Source of the DNA: Serripes groenlandicus
Taxonomy: Eukaryota > Mollusca > Bivalvia > Cardiida > Cardiidae
Length of the DNA: 64,000 nucleotides
Reading direction: 5' to 3'
Assembly (NCBI GenBank): GCA_031761405.1
Contig: JASEVX010000011.1
Span: 16,365,609 to 16,429,608 of the forward strand
The translations under genes and the position numbers were made by a program. The notes beneath the pieces are model-generated. The model worked only from the letters and a program-made list of their open reading frames with translations, was not told where the DNA came from and did not search any database. Shown here piece by piece: positions 28,603 through 38,405 of the stretch. Position 1 is the first letter of the stretch. Each line of letters begins with the position of its first letter.

Positions 28603-29354
28603 ATAATCCAATATACAATTAACATGCAGCTGATGACTTTGAAAACATCTTGGCATAAGTAGGAATTTGTTTTATAAATTAAAGTATTACAATTGAAAAG
28701 AATTGAAAACATTGTGGCAAAAGGAGAAAAAGCTCATTATGACCAATTTCTTCTTTAGCCACAATGATAACAAATGGAAACTGTTCGCAAGGTCAACTTC
28801 ACAATTGAAATCATGACATTTTTCTAGAGCTACAGTAACTGTTTATGCTTTTCTACTTTATACAGAAATATTGATTTCTATTTGTTTGTGGTCTAATGTT
28901 TTTAGTAAAAGAAGCGTCAAAAACATTAATCTTGCATGGAGCAACTTATTGAAACGTTAATGTGACTGAACGGTCCATATAACAATATTGCTCATTTGAC
29001 TCGGTAGCCTCTAACATAAACCAACCCTTTCTGAGTACAGTGACAATTGATTCAAATTAGAGCTGTAACCATTGACCTTGTTTGGTTTAACAGACAAATT
29101 TTGTTTGAAAAGTGAGAAATTACTAATTACATGTAGTTAAACATTTCCCCATTTTCCACCCTCTTTTTCTATAATGTATCTAACTTTCAATCTTTTTTTC
29201 CCTTGTATGTTTTTAAATTTGAAGCAGACGACACTGGGAAATATCATATCAGGTAAAAATGTATAGATTAATCATTAATTCATGATCGAAAACTCATACC
29301 ATGAAACCAATGGGAAAATAACAAAATAGATATTCATTAAACATAACAATTTAC

Positions 29355-29512
29355 TTTTACGCCGCGCCGCTTTCAACAATGTTTCAGTTAATCAGTCTTT
29401 CCTGGGTAAGTTACCAGAACTACTGGTCCATTTATTCTGGATACCAGCCGATCAGTCGTAATGCTTATCCCTCAACCCTGAGCACCAAGACGGGCAGACA
29501 TAACTACCATTT
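29355..29512 (-). mobile_element. SINE fragment, inverted
   Basis: TTTACGCCGCGCCGCTTTC tail and GTAAGTTACCAGAACTACTG body on the plus strand. It is a relative of the SINE at 43,550 without the MITE, so it acts as the uninterrupted comparison. Confidence 0.75.
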
Positions 29513-30099
29513 TTAAAGTGTTTCATATGACTCCAACTGAATAATACTATCCTTTATAGATATATTCCGTAATTTGAAATAAGAAGTTATTATAAAAGTG
29601 TTTTTGATTGATTTATGATACCAATTGGCACGATCTTAGATGGTCATTAGTAATGTTTTGATGATTGTCAAACCACTGTCTTGTTAGCACATGGCACTTT
29701 TCACATACCTATTCCAGTTGACCTTCGAATATATATATTTTAGAAAAGGGAAAAAGTTGCGCTTTTAGAAATATTTACTTTTCCCGCAATGTGTTCAGCT
29801 CTGTATCAAAATATGAATCCAAGTTTCCAGATTTTTTTTTTTGCAATCAAGTGTTTATAAAGCAGACATCTCTCGAAGTTTTATCACATTGATTACTGAC
29901 CATTTTTTAACGAATTATTTTTTCTCAAAAAATAATGCGGTTAACGCGATCGTGTTGCTTTGCGGAAGTCACGGTTAAACTACACTTCCGCTTAGAATAC
30001 ACATTAGCTGCACCTAAATAGTCCTAGTATTTTTTCGATATTAAAATGACTTCTACGTGTTTTTTTCAATACAGTGAAGTCATATTTATACTATCGAAT

Positions 30100-30402
30100 C
30101 AACATAGATAATCAATTCTCTAGAAAATATCAAATTAACAGTAAATGCATATATATTTCATTTGTCGGCAAGCGTATGAATTTTTAGTTATATGCCCATT
30201 CACTAGTGAGTGACGTAGTTAACGGAAGTCGAACCCATGCTGAAGAACCATGTAAATCTCAAAGATATGCCGAATCAACACAGAGAATCAATTCTCAAGA
30301 GAATATCAATTTAATAATAAAGGCATATATTTCATGTGTCTGCAGGCATGTATGAATTTTGAGTTGTACGCCCATTGACTAGTGAGTGAAGTAGTTAACA
30401 GG
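30100..30402. repeat. direct duplication upstream of gene B
   Basis: Two blocks of about 130 bp, roughly 30,100-30,230 and 30,272-30,402. They share AATCAATTCTC, AAATGCATATAT-like, GCCCATTNACTAGTGAGTGA and GTAGTTAAC. This lies 370-670 bases upstream of the gene B start codon in a stretch with more CpG than its surroundings. Confidence 0.7.
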
Positions 30403-30773
30403 TGCCCATTATGTAACGCTAGCAAACCTGACCTTCGACCCAACGTTGTTTAGCAATGTATCTGCAGAGCTCCAGATAAGGTGCGTGAATACATTATCAC
30501 TGCATTGAAATGCAGGAAAAACGAATGAAAATATTTCCTGTTCGTCCTATCACGCATTTAAATCCGGAATAACGAATATAGAACATTTTCTGTGCGTCGT
30601 TTTAATCATAAGACAAAATGAAAGTGACGTATTTTCCAGAGAAATCCCGATCGTTAAATATAATCGCGGTCGAATAAATTACCCTAACACCGTATGTAAT
30701 TTGCCTACTTCACCGGTATGTGCAGTTTTTACGGAACAACGAGTTCTCACGCTTCGGAATTTATACACAAATA

Positions 30774-30908
30774 ATGTCTGCTCCAAGCGAAAAAGATCCG
30801 TCTGCACAACCAATTAAACCTGGTTCGTTATTAAAATATATCAAAATGGAAGAACTGCTGAGTTCTGCAATAGCAGAATACGTTTTTAATAATTTAATCG
30901 ATGACATG
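30774..30908 (+). CDS. gene B exon 1
   Basis: ATG followed by 45 codons, beginning MSAPSEKDPSAQPIKPGSLL and containing MEELLSSAIAEYVFNNLIDD. It ends ATG|GTAAAT in phase 0. The frame is open further upstream but has no earlier ATG within 54 bases. The helix-like second half has strong codon character compared with the AT-rich surroundings. Confidence 0.55.
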
Positions 30909-33900
30909 GTAAATAAACAACGGCCAATTTAAAGAAAACATCATGAAAAAGTTCCCCCCAAAACAATCGGAAAAACGGGAGTTCCCGTGGATGATTTTGA
31001 CTGATGCAGTGATGTATTTTGTTTTTTTCTCCCCTAGTTATACACAATGTGTCCCTCAAATAATAAAGTTCATCAAGATTAAGTGATTTACCAATATTAT
31101 TTAATATTTAATTCGCATACCAATGATCATTCTGGAGACCTGACTTTAATCCATCGGAAGGGTTAAATGTGTTCAAGTAAGAATAGACAATACTGTAATG
31201 GTATGAATACCCTGATAAATCAAATGCATCATGACAAACATGTTGCAGATGGTAACAAAAATAGATAATGACAAGCATACTTAACTCTTTCCCACAAATA
31301 GACGCTTTTCTTGATAAAACAAGCATTTTGACGCGCACCTTTGCCCGAATGGCTGATAAATATAAATTAATGGTCCACAAGTTGGAAACGGAGACAAAAC
31401 GGTGAGATTTCCCTGTGTGCGTTTAAGTGTTATTTGTCATTTTATTTTTCTTCTATCATCTTAAGGAAACAAATAGAATTGCACAACGATACTTCCACAA
31501 ATCTGTTGGCATCTCTGTGATACAGAGCTCCAGATAATTACTTGGGTCAAATATGTTTCAATCCCTAAAATAATTATTAAAGAGTGTACACTGCAGGAAG
31601 CCCATCATCCCACAATAAGGAAGGTCAACATGCATGCACAACTCTAACTAAAATTTTAAGTTAGAAAAGGCGCATAATTGTGTCAAAATATGATATAGAG
31701 TTATGGGACTTGTCCTGCAAGGTCATTTGATGATGTCCAATAAGTGAGTGAAGTTTCAAAATTTAACCAAAGTTGCAACGCCGACGCACAAGTGACTGTT
31801 ATAGCTCTCATATTCTTCGAATAGTCGAGCTAAAAAAACTACTAAGTTTTAAATCAAGTTTAAAACAAACAAAAAACATGATCAAATGCAATTATTAATT
31901 ACATTTTCAAAATAATTTGTTACCAGTACTTTCAGTACTTTGATTACTTGACGTGATGTGTGTGATCAATTCCTGGATCGGTGCCCGTTTTTTATGTAAT
32001 TGAATACAGTAATTACCTATAGATTGGGAAACAATAAAAACCTATTTGGAATGGCTGCGTACATCAGATGATTTAAACAATTGATTCACGATATTCATGC
32101 CATCAGATAACCATTACCCTGATAGGTTTTTTTAGAGCTTTCAGCTTTGAAAATTTGTTACAACTTGGAAGAGTGGTTGGAAGTTTGAATTTAACCCTTT
32201 CCCCCATACGACAATTCTGCAGCAGACGACTTTGAACGTATTTTGTCAAAACATAAAAAATCTCCATAATTGAATGGATAACCTATGACTAAAAGTGGAA
32301 AACATTGTGTCAAAAGGAGAAATTGCATGTTTTGTGCAATTTCTTCTTTTGTCACTGTGTTTTCAAACAGCCGTCTGCTGCAGAGGCGTCAGTAAAACGT
32401 TTCTATGAGGGAAAGGGTTAAGAAAGAGTTGAAAACATTGTGGGAAAAGGAGAAACTGTTAATTTTTCCTTTTCTCAACATGTTTTCAAATGTCGTCAGC
32501 TGCAGATGCCAGAAGGTAGACTGTATTATGTTAAAGGGATCAAGAAATATGTGTCCTGTAAGCATATATCATCAAATTGAATAGATAGGATCGCATTATT
32601 ATTTATATCATTATTTGTGTCCCCTCTCTGATGCTCATTCTTCATTTAACCCTTTCCCTCATACCGACGCTTTCTGACGCCTCAGCAGCAGACGACGTTT
32701 TGAAAACATAGTGACAAAAGAAGAAATTGCACAAAACGTGCAATTTCTCCTTTTGCCACAATGTTTTCCACTTTTCGTCATAGGTTATCCATTCAATTAT
32801 GGAGATTTTCTATGTTTTGACAAAATACGTTCAAAGGCGACTGCTGCAGAATTGTCGTATGAGGGAAAGGGTTAATCCCACATAATGACATATCTATGGC
32901 AGGCGTCTTTTGAATGCATTATTGCAAAATAAGAACAAATGGTTTTAAAATAATCAGCAATTTCTCCTTGTGCCACAATGTTTTCAATTTCATTTAATAA
33001 TAATACATTAATTTATGTGATTTTTTTTCCACACTTTTGCCTGAATGAATTCCAAGTTGTCGGCTTCAGACTTATTGTTTGATTGATTTGAGCATAACGC
33101 TGTTTACAATACTTTTTCAGCCATTCCACGGCAGCCGGTTCACCTACCCATGTGTTTCTCGGCTTCCTCAGACCAGTACTCCACAATACAGTCTTATCAA
33201 GTAATTGGCTGCTTCTCAACACAGACTATTATCCCATTGCTCAAGAAGGTTTCAAGAGACTTAAGTTAAGCAATGTCCATTTCGATCCTTCAAGTATCAT
33301 GAAGGCACAGGTAGGTCTTTTTCTGCACAGTCATGTAATAATTGTGTTAAGGTTGGTTTTCAAAGAGCACTTCTTTAACCCTTTCCCACATACAACTAAT
33401 TTGCAGCAGACGACTTTGAACATATTTTGTCAAAAAATGGAAAATCTCTATAATTGAATGGATAACCAATGACTATAAGTGGAAAACATTGTGGCCAAAG
33501 GTGAAATTGCTCATCATGAGCAATTTCACCTTTGGCCACAATGTTTTCAAAATCCGTCTGCTGCTATTGCGTTAAAATGCGCCTGCAGGTGGGAAAGGGT
33601 TAACTCTCAATATTTTACATTTTTAGCTCATCTGTTTTACAAAGAAAAAAAGTCAGGCTATTGTGATGCCTTTGGCGTGGTCGTCACAACACTTTAACCT
33701 TAGCTCATAACTCAAAAACTTACACATGTTTAAATGAAACTTGGTACACATGTTCCTAGGAACAATACACATGTCTATACCAAGTCACATAACTCTGGCT
33801 TTAATAATTATTCAGTTATGCCCCTTTTTGGACTTAATAATCAGGAAAAAATAGACAAGCCTTGGTGTTTGCTTTGCGGCTCTCCATGGTGCTCTTGTTA

Positions 33901-36900
33901 ATCCTCTATTACATACAACTATTCTGCAGCAGACGACTTTGAAAATACATAGGCATGACTATGGAAAACCTGTATTATTCCTTTCCTGCATACAACAAAT
34001 CTGCAGCAGATAACTTTGAAAATATCTAGACAAAAATATGGAAAACCTCTATAAAATATTCCTGTCCCATATACAACAAATCTGCAGCAGAAGTCTTTGA
34101 AAATATCTATACAAAAATATGGAAAATATCTATACAAAAATATGGAAAATCTCTATACAAAAATATGGAAAATATCTATACAAAAATATGGAAAATATCT
34201 ATACAAAAATATGGAAAATCTCTATGAATAAAAGGTAAGATTATTGAATCAAGTTGAAAATATTTTGGCAGAAGGAGAATTTACTCATCATGAGCAATTT
34301 CTCCTTTTGCCACTGTGTTTTAAAAAGTTGTCTGCTGCAGATGCGTCCAATTGTTAATTATTGAAGGGTGCATGTAATACTCAGATAATCTTTTCCAAAA
34401 TACAACAAATCTGCAGCAGACAACTTAAAAAACATCGCCGTTTGTCACAATGTTTTTCAGAAGTTGTCTGCTGCAGAAAACGTCAAACAGTTTCTGCATG
34501 TTATTATACTTCGGTAATTCACGAAGAGAAGGCATCTCAAGATATAAAGTTGAAAGTGATATTTAACTCCAATGAAGTCACCATAGAATATGACCAAGAT
34601 ACAACATGGTAAACATATTGGTAAACCACAACTGTTCTTGACCTCAGTGACTTATTGATCAGAGGTTTTTATGACCACTTTTATTTGGTTTGACCAATTC
34701 CCACATGCAGACGCAATTTTACACATTTGCAGCAGACATTTAATACTTAAACTTGCTAGCCAATGGTGCTTTCTACAGTAGCTGCAGTTTGGATTTTTAA
34801 TTAACCCTTTTCAACATATAAACGCCTTTTGACACCTCTGCTGCAGACGACTTTTGAAAACACTGTCAAAAGGAGAAATTGCTCAAAACGAGCAATTTCT
34901 CCTTTAGCTACAATGTTTTCAATTCTTTTTTTTATAATAAAACCCTTATTTATAAAGATCTTTCATGTTTTTGTCAATATATTTCAAAGTCGTCTGCTGC
35001 AGATTTATTATATGTAGGAAAAGGTTAAAAAAAAAATGTATCTGTCAGACAAGGGTTATTACTGGAATTTAATGGAACTTGACTTGTGAAGATGTTGGAA
35101 CTTTTGTTCAATACCTTTGCCTACATGCTTTCAAATTTGTCTGCTGAATATTTGTTGTATGTGGGAAAGGATTAAAAATGATATCTGTAGCAGATAAATG
35201 CTTGAAAAGTATTATGGAAAAAAGTGTTTCTTTAATTAACCAATTGTTAGTATGCATTATCCAGCTTGTTTTATCTCTATCAGAAGTCAAGAGATTGATC
35301 GACTTTGAGACAACATTTTAGTGTCAGTATCTTTGCCCTCAACATTTTGGGTTTGAAAATATCAATTCTTGAGGGGCCAAAGTGTTGATTTTTCTTGCAT
35401 CAACAAAGGCATTGGGTAAATACATTTCTATGAGTGAGCTAAAATAAATTTACTTAGCGAAATTCAATATCCGTTAACTGCGACTGTGATGTCATTTTGT
35501 TGCTTTGATGTATGGTACCAATTTTCTTCCCTATTTAGCCCAGAACAAAAGTTGTTTGCTCAGTTTTATACTATTTATTAATGCTAAATGATAGTAGATA
35601 ATTGATTTTATTTCATTCAAACTAAATTATTTATGATAATTTCTAACATTATTAGTTTTTCATCTTTAGGACCTTTAACCCTGCAGACGGCTTTTGCAAA
35701 CATTGTGGCAAAAGAAGGAATTGCTCATAATGAACAATTTCTTCTTTTGTCACAATGTTTTTATCTTTATTTGAAGAGAAGTAGTATATTTTTGCATTTA
35801 TGTTTTTCAAAGTTGTTTGCTGCAAATAAGTTGTCGCTAACTCTGTAATCGAAATTCCATCAAATGAGTCCATCATGGTTCAGGTACAATCACTGGACAT
35901 GAGTACTGCGCTTAGGTATGGAGGAATCAGACAGTAAGAGTGATTATTATTAACCCTTTCCTTCATATAGACGCTTTCTAACGCCTCGGCAGCAGAAGGC
36001 TTTTTGAAAACATGGTGACTAAAGAACAAGCAATTTCTCCTTTTACCACAATGTTTTCCACTTTAAGTCATAGGTTATTCATTCAATTATAGAGATTTTC
36101 TATTTTTTGACAAAATCTGTTCAAAGTCGTCTGCTGCAGATTTGTTGTATGTGGGAAAGGGTTAATATACAGTCAAACCTGTGCTAAAGACCACCTTTGT
36201 TTAGCAAAATTTTCCCTGTCATTAGCTACCATACTTTTAATTTCCCAATTACTCATTTACTGCACAAATGTCCCTGCAATTAAAGACCACCTGTGAACAA
36301 AGACCATATTGTTTAATTCCGATGGATGGTCTTTAAACACAGGTTGGACTGTATAAACTTTCAGAACTTCATCACAATTTATGTAAAATATTCTACTCGC
36401 CAAAAGGCCTATCTTTATAGCTATGAAAGTCCTGTATGAATTGATTACCTTTCAAAAGTATTATGTGACAATAATTTAACTTGCATTACAATTTAATCAA
36501 CTCTTTTCCACATGCAACAAATCTGCAGCAGACGGTTTTTGAAAACGTTTTGGCAAATACGAAATATGGTAAATGTCTATATATATTAAAAATTAGTACA
36601 ATTAATGATTATAGCAATTTCTCATATTGTCACAAGGTTTTCAAAATGTGACTGCTGTAGATGCGTCAAAAGGAATATAGCCCTGGGAATTCAACTCTTT
36701 TTTTTTTATTTCTTTTTTTCATAGAAATTGTTTATTTATGACCGCAGAATACAATTTTGCAGTAATAATACCAGACTGAGTGTTTGAAGAGATTGTCGAT
36801 TAAATTACCTGTTATTTCCCACCCAAACCCCTCCCTTCCCTTGATTTTGGCTGGAAATATGCTTGTATACAAGTTACTTACTGACTGTCCTAGTACACAT

Positions 36901-38405
36901 AATGACTTACTAAATGTTGTGAAAGTGATTGATTGATTGATTGATTGATTGGGGTTTAACGCCGTTTTTAACAATTTCTCAGTCATATCACGGCGGCCAG
37001 TTCACCTACTCATGTGTTTCCTGGTTTTCTCATACCAGTACTCCACACATCAATCTTCCCAAGCAACTGGCTGCTTTTCCACCTAGACTTGGCCCATTGG
37101 TGGAAGAGGAATGACACACGTCACAATGACTTGTCAAACGTCGGAAAGAAAGTTGTCCGAGCCGGGATTCAAACTCACAACCCCTGGATTGACAGCCCGC
37201 ATCGTTACCAAGTGAGCTACCAGGACTCGACAAATGTTGTGAAAGAAACATTATGCTGAATAATAACCGTGAATAAATCATATGAAAAGGGATTTGATTG
37301 GATCCTCAATTTAACCCTTTCCCAAATACAACTATTCTGTAGCAGACGACTTTGAACTTATTTTGTCAAAAATAGAAAATCTCTGTAATTGAATGGATAA
37401 CCTATGACTAAAAGTGGAAAACATTGTGGCAGAAGGAGAAATTGCTCATTTTGAACAATTTCTTCTTTTGTCACTATGTTTTCAAAAAGCTGTCTTCTGC
37501 AGAGGCATTAGAAAGCGTCTATATGAGGAAAAGGGTTAAGTGTCGCTAAATTTGATTGCCAGTGAAGCAAGTGGGGCTACACTTCTAGTTACTGTTTTTA
37601 TAGGCACGGCATGCCTCTGTTTATAACCTTTAACCACATCATTATGTGTTCTGAAACCTCTGTGCAGCAGACGAATTTGAAAACATTGTGGCAAAAGGAG
37701 AAATTGCTCAAATGTGAGCAAATTATTGCTACTTTTGTAACAATTTTTTTTTTAACTATAATTCAATAATTTTACTTTAATTTCTAGAGATTTTACTAAG
37801 TATCTTCAAAGTTGCCTGCTGAAATCTTTTGAATGTGGGAAAGGGTGAAAGACTTAAACCTTATATTTAATACTTTTTTGCTTTGAATACATCTGCAGGA
37901 AATTTGTAAGACTAGGAAAAGTGAGAATTATTGCTTCTTTGAGCAATTTCTTCTTCTTACACAATGTTTTCAAAAGTCATCAGCAGAAGAAAGTGTCAAA
38001 TGTGGTCTCTACGTGAGGGGAGGCATGTTAAAAAGGGTCCATCATTAATCCATTTTAACCCTTTCCCTCATATAGACGCTTTCTGACGCCTCTGCAGCAG
38101 ACAGCCTTTTGAAAACATATTGACAAAAGAAGAAATTGCAAAAAACGTGCTATTTCTCCTTTTGCCACAATGTTTTCCACTTTTAGCCATAGGTTATCCA
38201 TTCAATTATGGAGATTTACTATTTTTTGTCAAAATATGTTCAAAGTCGTCTGCTGCAGAAATGTCATTTGAGGGAAAGGGTTAACTACATTTCGAGAGAC
38301 ACTCATAATGATCTCAAACCACTGATGAAGTCAAATACACCCATAATGTACAATGATTATGGAATGGATCAGTCACCTGGATTCCGCTACCAAACCATGC
38401 TATAG
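30774..38405 (+). CDS. gene B: candidate unrecognised seven-exon gene (whole)
   Basis: Not recognised. Seven small exons (45, 45, 17, 17, 26, 33 and 35 whole codons) can be joined with matching intron phases at all six junctions. Exon 6 must be read without its MITE; the product is then about 221 residues. Donors are GTAAAT, GTGAGA, GTGATA, GTAGGT, GTAAAC and GTAAGA; the acceptors of exons 3 and 6 have strong T-rich tracts. The first half is predicted alpha-helical and charged (ADKYKLMVHKLETETKRKQI), the second half strand-rich (IKLKVIFNSNEVTIEYDQD). No signal peptide or membrane segment is seen. As assembled the gene is broken by a MITE in exon 6, so it may be a pseudogene, a polymorphic null allele, or a gene that splices around it. 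Acceptors of exons 2, 4, 5 and 7 are weak, so their exact ends are uncertain. Exon phase agreement is the main evidence; no family match is claimed. Confidence 0.5.
31265..31401 (+). CDS. gene B exon 2
   Basis: Phase 0 start after AATAG, then IMTSILNSFPQIDAFLDKTS, ILTRTFARMADKYKLMVHKL and ETETK, ending CG|GTGAGA in phase 2. The start region resembles a MITE end (TTAACTCTTTCCCACAAATAGACGC), so part of the exon may be captured transposon sequence. An alternative acceptor at 31,302 breaks phase with exon 1. Confidence 0.5.
31466..31516 (+). CDS. gene B exon 3
   Basis: The best acceptor of the gene: TTTTATTTTTCTTCTATCATCTTAAG ends at 31,465. The first base completes Arg (CG|G), followed by KQIELHNDTSTNLLAS and CT|GTGATA. 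If the donor is not used, the frame stops two codons later (TGA at 31,518-31,520) and this would be the last exon, with ATTAAA near 31,586. Confidence 0.55.
31600..31830 (+). repeat. dispersed repeat with a terminal hairpin
   Basis: Ends TATAGCTCTCATATTCTTCG AATAGTCGAGCTAAAAA: the AGCTC..GAGCT pair encloses a TATTCTTCGAATA palindrome. It looks like a decayed short interspersed element of a kind common in bivalve genomes (inference). Only one copy lies in this window. Confidence 0.45.
32191..32421 (-). mobile_element. TTAA MITE, full length
   Basis: 231 bp. Left CCCTTTCCCCCATACGAC, right TCTATGAGGGAAAGGG, hairpin loop GCATGTTTTGTGC. Confidence 0.92.
32646..32875 (+). mobile_element. TTAA MITE, full length
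   Basis: 230 bp, both TTAA sites exact, hairpin loop GCACAAAACGTGC. Lies in an intron of candidate gene B. Confidence 0.92.
33062..33258 (-). mobile_element. SINE fragment abutting gene B exon 4
   Basis: On the plus strand TTGATTGATTTGAGCATAACG, GGCAGCCGGTTCACCTACCC, ATGTGTTTCTCGGCTTCCTC and AATTGGCTGCTTCTC match the 3' body of the SINE at 36,926. The tRNA head is missing. Confidence 0.75.
33259..33310 (+). CDS. gene B exon 4
   Basis: One base plus LKLSNVHFDPSSIMKAQ, ending CAG|GTAGGT in phase 0. The DNA just upstream is SINE-derived, so the acceptor (CAAGAG) has no pyrimidine tract. An acceptor 12 bases later is also in phase. Confidence 0.4.
33375..33603 (-). mobile_element. TTAA MITE with perfect 33-bp hairpin
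   Basis: 229 bp. The hairpin at 33,482-33,548 pairs 33 bases around a single-base loop. It carries GGCCAAAGGTG paired with CACCTTTGGCC instead of the usual GGCAAAAGGAG with CTCCTTTTGCC. Confidence 0.93.
33620..33900 (+). repeat. dispersed repeat, TTTAGCTCATCTG type
   Basis: Begins TTTAGCTCATCTGTTTTAC and ends TTGCTTTGCGGCTCTCCATGG. The sequence style is that of a common bivalve interspersed repeat (inference from general knowledge); it has no ORF. Confidence 0.4.
34099..34228 (+). repeat. 23-bp tandem repeat array
   Basis: GAAAATATCTATACAAAAATATG repeats with starts at 34,099, 34,122, 34,145, 34,168 and 34,191, and a partial unit at 34,214. Some units have CTCT for ATCT. The unit is an internal segment of the older MITE subfamily, so the array expanded inside a MITE. 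Confidence 0.9.
34529..34608 (+). CDS. gene B exon 5
   Basis: 26 codons, KASQDIKLKVIFNSNEVTIE then YDQDTT, ending TG|GTAAAC in phase 2. Alternating hydrophobic residues suggest beta strands. The upstream boundary (GAAGAG) is weak and follows a MITE fragment at 34,390-34,500. Confidence 0.5.
34801..35028 (+). mobile_element. TTAA MITE, near full length
   Basis: TTAACCCTTTTCAACATATAAAC at the left, GTAGGAAAAGGTTAA at the right. Hairpin loop CTCAAAACGAG; right arm has a TAGC change. Confidence 0.85.
35670..35933 (+). pseudogene. gene B exon 6, split by a MITE
   Basis: The acceptor TTTTTCATCTTTAG at 35,656-35,669 is strong. Exon bases 35,670-35,678 end in TTAA, and a MITE occupies the DNA up to CTAA at 35,837-35,840. 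The exon resumes at 35,841 and ends at CA|GTAAGA (35,933). Across the gap the frame is continuous with exon 5 (TG|G = Trp) and reads TFNSVIEIPSNESIMVQVQS, then LDMSTALRYGGIR. With the MITE in place the frame stops within it. Confidence 0.6.
35675..35840 (+). mobile_element. short TTAA MITE inserted in gene B exon 6
   Basis: 166 bp with shortened ends (TTAACCCTGCAGACGGC and TGCTGCAAATAAGTTGTCGC). The hairpin core GGCAAAAGAAGGAATTGCTC is present. Left flank TTAA, right flank CTAA, consistent with a TTAA duplication that later changed one base. Confidence 0.75.
35950..36165 (+). mobile_element. TTAA MITE with partly deleted hairpin
   Basis: 216 bp. Ends intact, but the left hairpin arm is cut (GTGACTAAAGAACAAGC). 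The next element follows two bases later. Confidence 0.88.
36170..36351. mobile_element. 182-bp TA-flanked MITE of Tc1/mariner-pogo type
   Basis: The ends are inverted repeats: CAGTCAAACCTGTGCTAAAG and the complement of CTTTAAACACAGGTTGGACTG. TA flanks both sides (36,168-36,169 and 36,352-36,353). There is no ORF. A TA target and CAGT ends are typical of the Tc1/mariner superfamily. Confidence 0.85.
36926..37231 (-). mobile_element. full-length tRNA-derived SINE with 14-bp target duplication
   Basis: AAATGTTGTGAAAG is repeated exactly at 36,912-36,925 and 37,232-37,245. Read on the minus strand it starts with a tRNA-like head having an A box (GGTAGCTCACTTGG) and a B box (GAGTTTGAATCCCGG). 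It ends with GGCGTTAAACCCCAATCAATC and an (AATC)n tail. Small ORFs on both strands here are by-products. Confidence 0.93.
37311..37539 (-). mobile_element. TTAA MITE, full length
   Basis: 229 bp, right end GAGGAAAAGGGTTAA. The hairpin loop has lost symmetry (CTCATTTTGAAC). Confidence 0.9.
38055..38284 (+). mobile_element. TTAA MITE, full length, next to gene B exon 7
   Basis: 230 bp with both ends intact. Its right TTAA is 12 bases from the proposed exon start. Confidence 0.92.
38297..38405 (+). CDS. gene B exon 7, terminal
   Basis: The first base completes Gln (CA|A), then DTHNDLKPLMKSNTPIMYND and YGMDQSPGFRYQTML run to TAG at 38,403-38,405. A full-length MITE ends 12 bases before the exon, so the acceptor TTTCGAG is separated from its former intron. 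An ATTAAA lies near 38,580. Confidence 0.5.

Noticed and set aside
31022..31081. Exon-like segment after TTTTTTTCTCCCCTAG
   Set aside because: Good acceptor, but in phase with exon 1 it gives only 14 codons to a stop. It could be an alternative ending; too weak to call.
31302..31401. Alternative gene B exon 2 start after ACAAATAG
   Set aside because: It has a better pyrimidine tract, but phase 1 does not match exon 1 (phase 0) without another exon.
34099..34228. CRISPR-like regular repeats
   Set aside because: Units are directly adjacent without spacers and the genome is animal; it is a minisatellite.
34529..35933. Ubiquitin-like fold for the strand-rich part of gene B
   Set aside because: The strand pattern alone suggested it; no diagnostic residues or length match, so no function is assigned.
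37014..37281. Overlapping ORFs on both strands
   Set aside because: They lie in the SINE at 36,926-37,231; the CEFESRLGQ-like peptide is the translated tRNA head.
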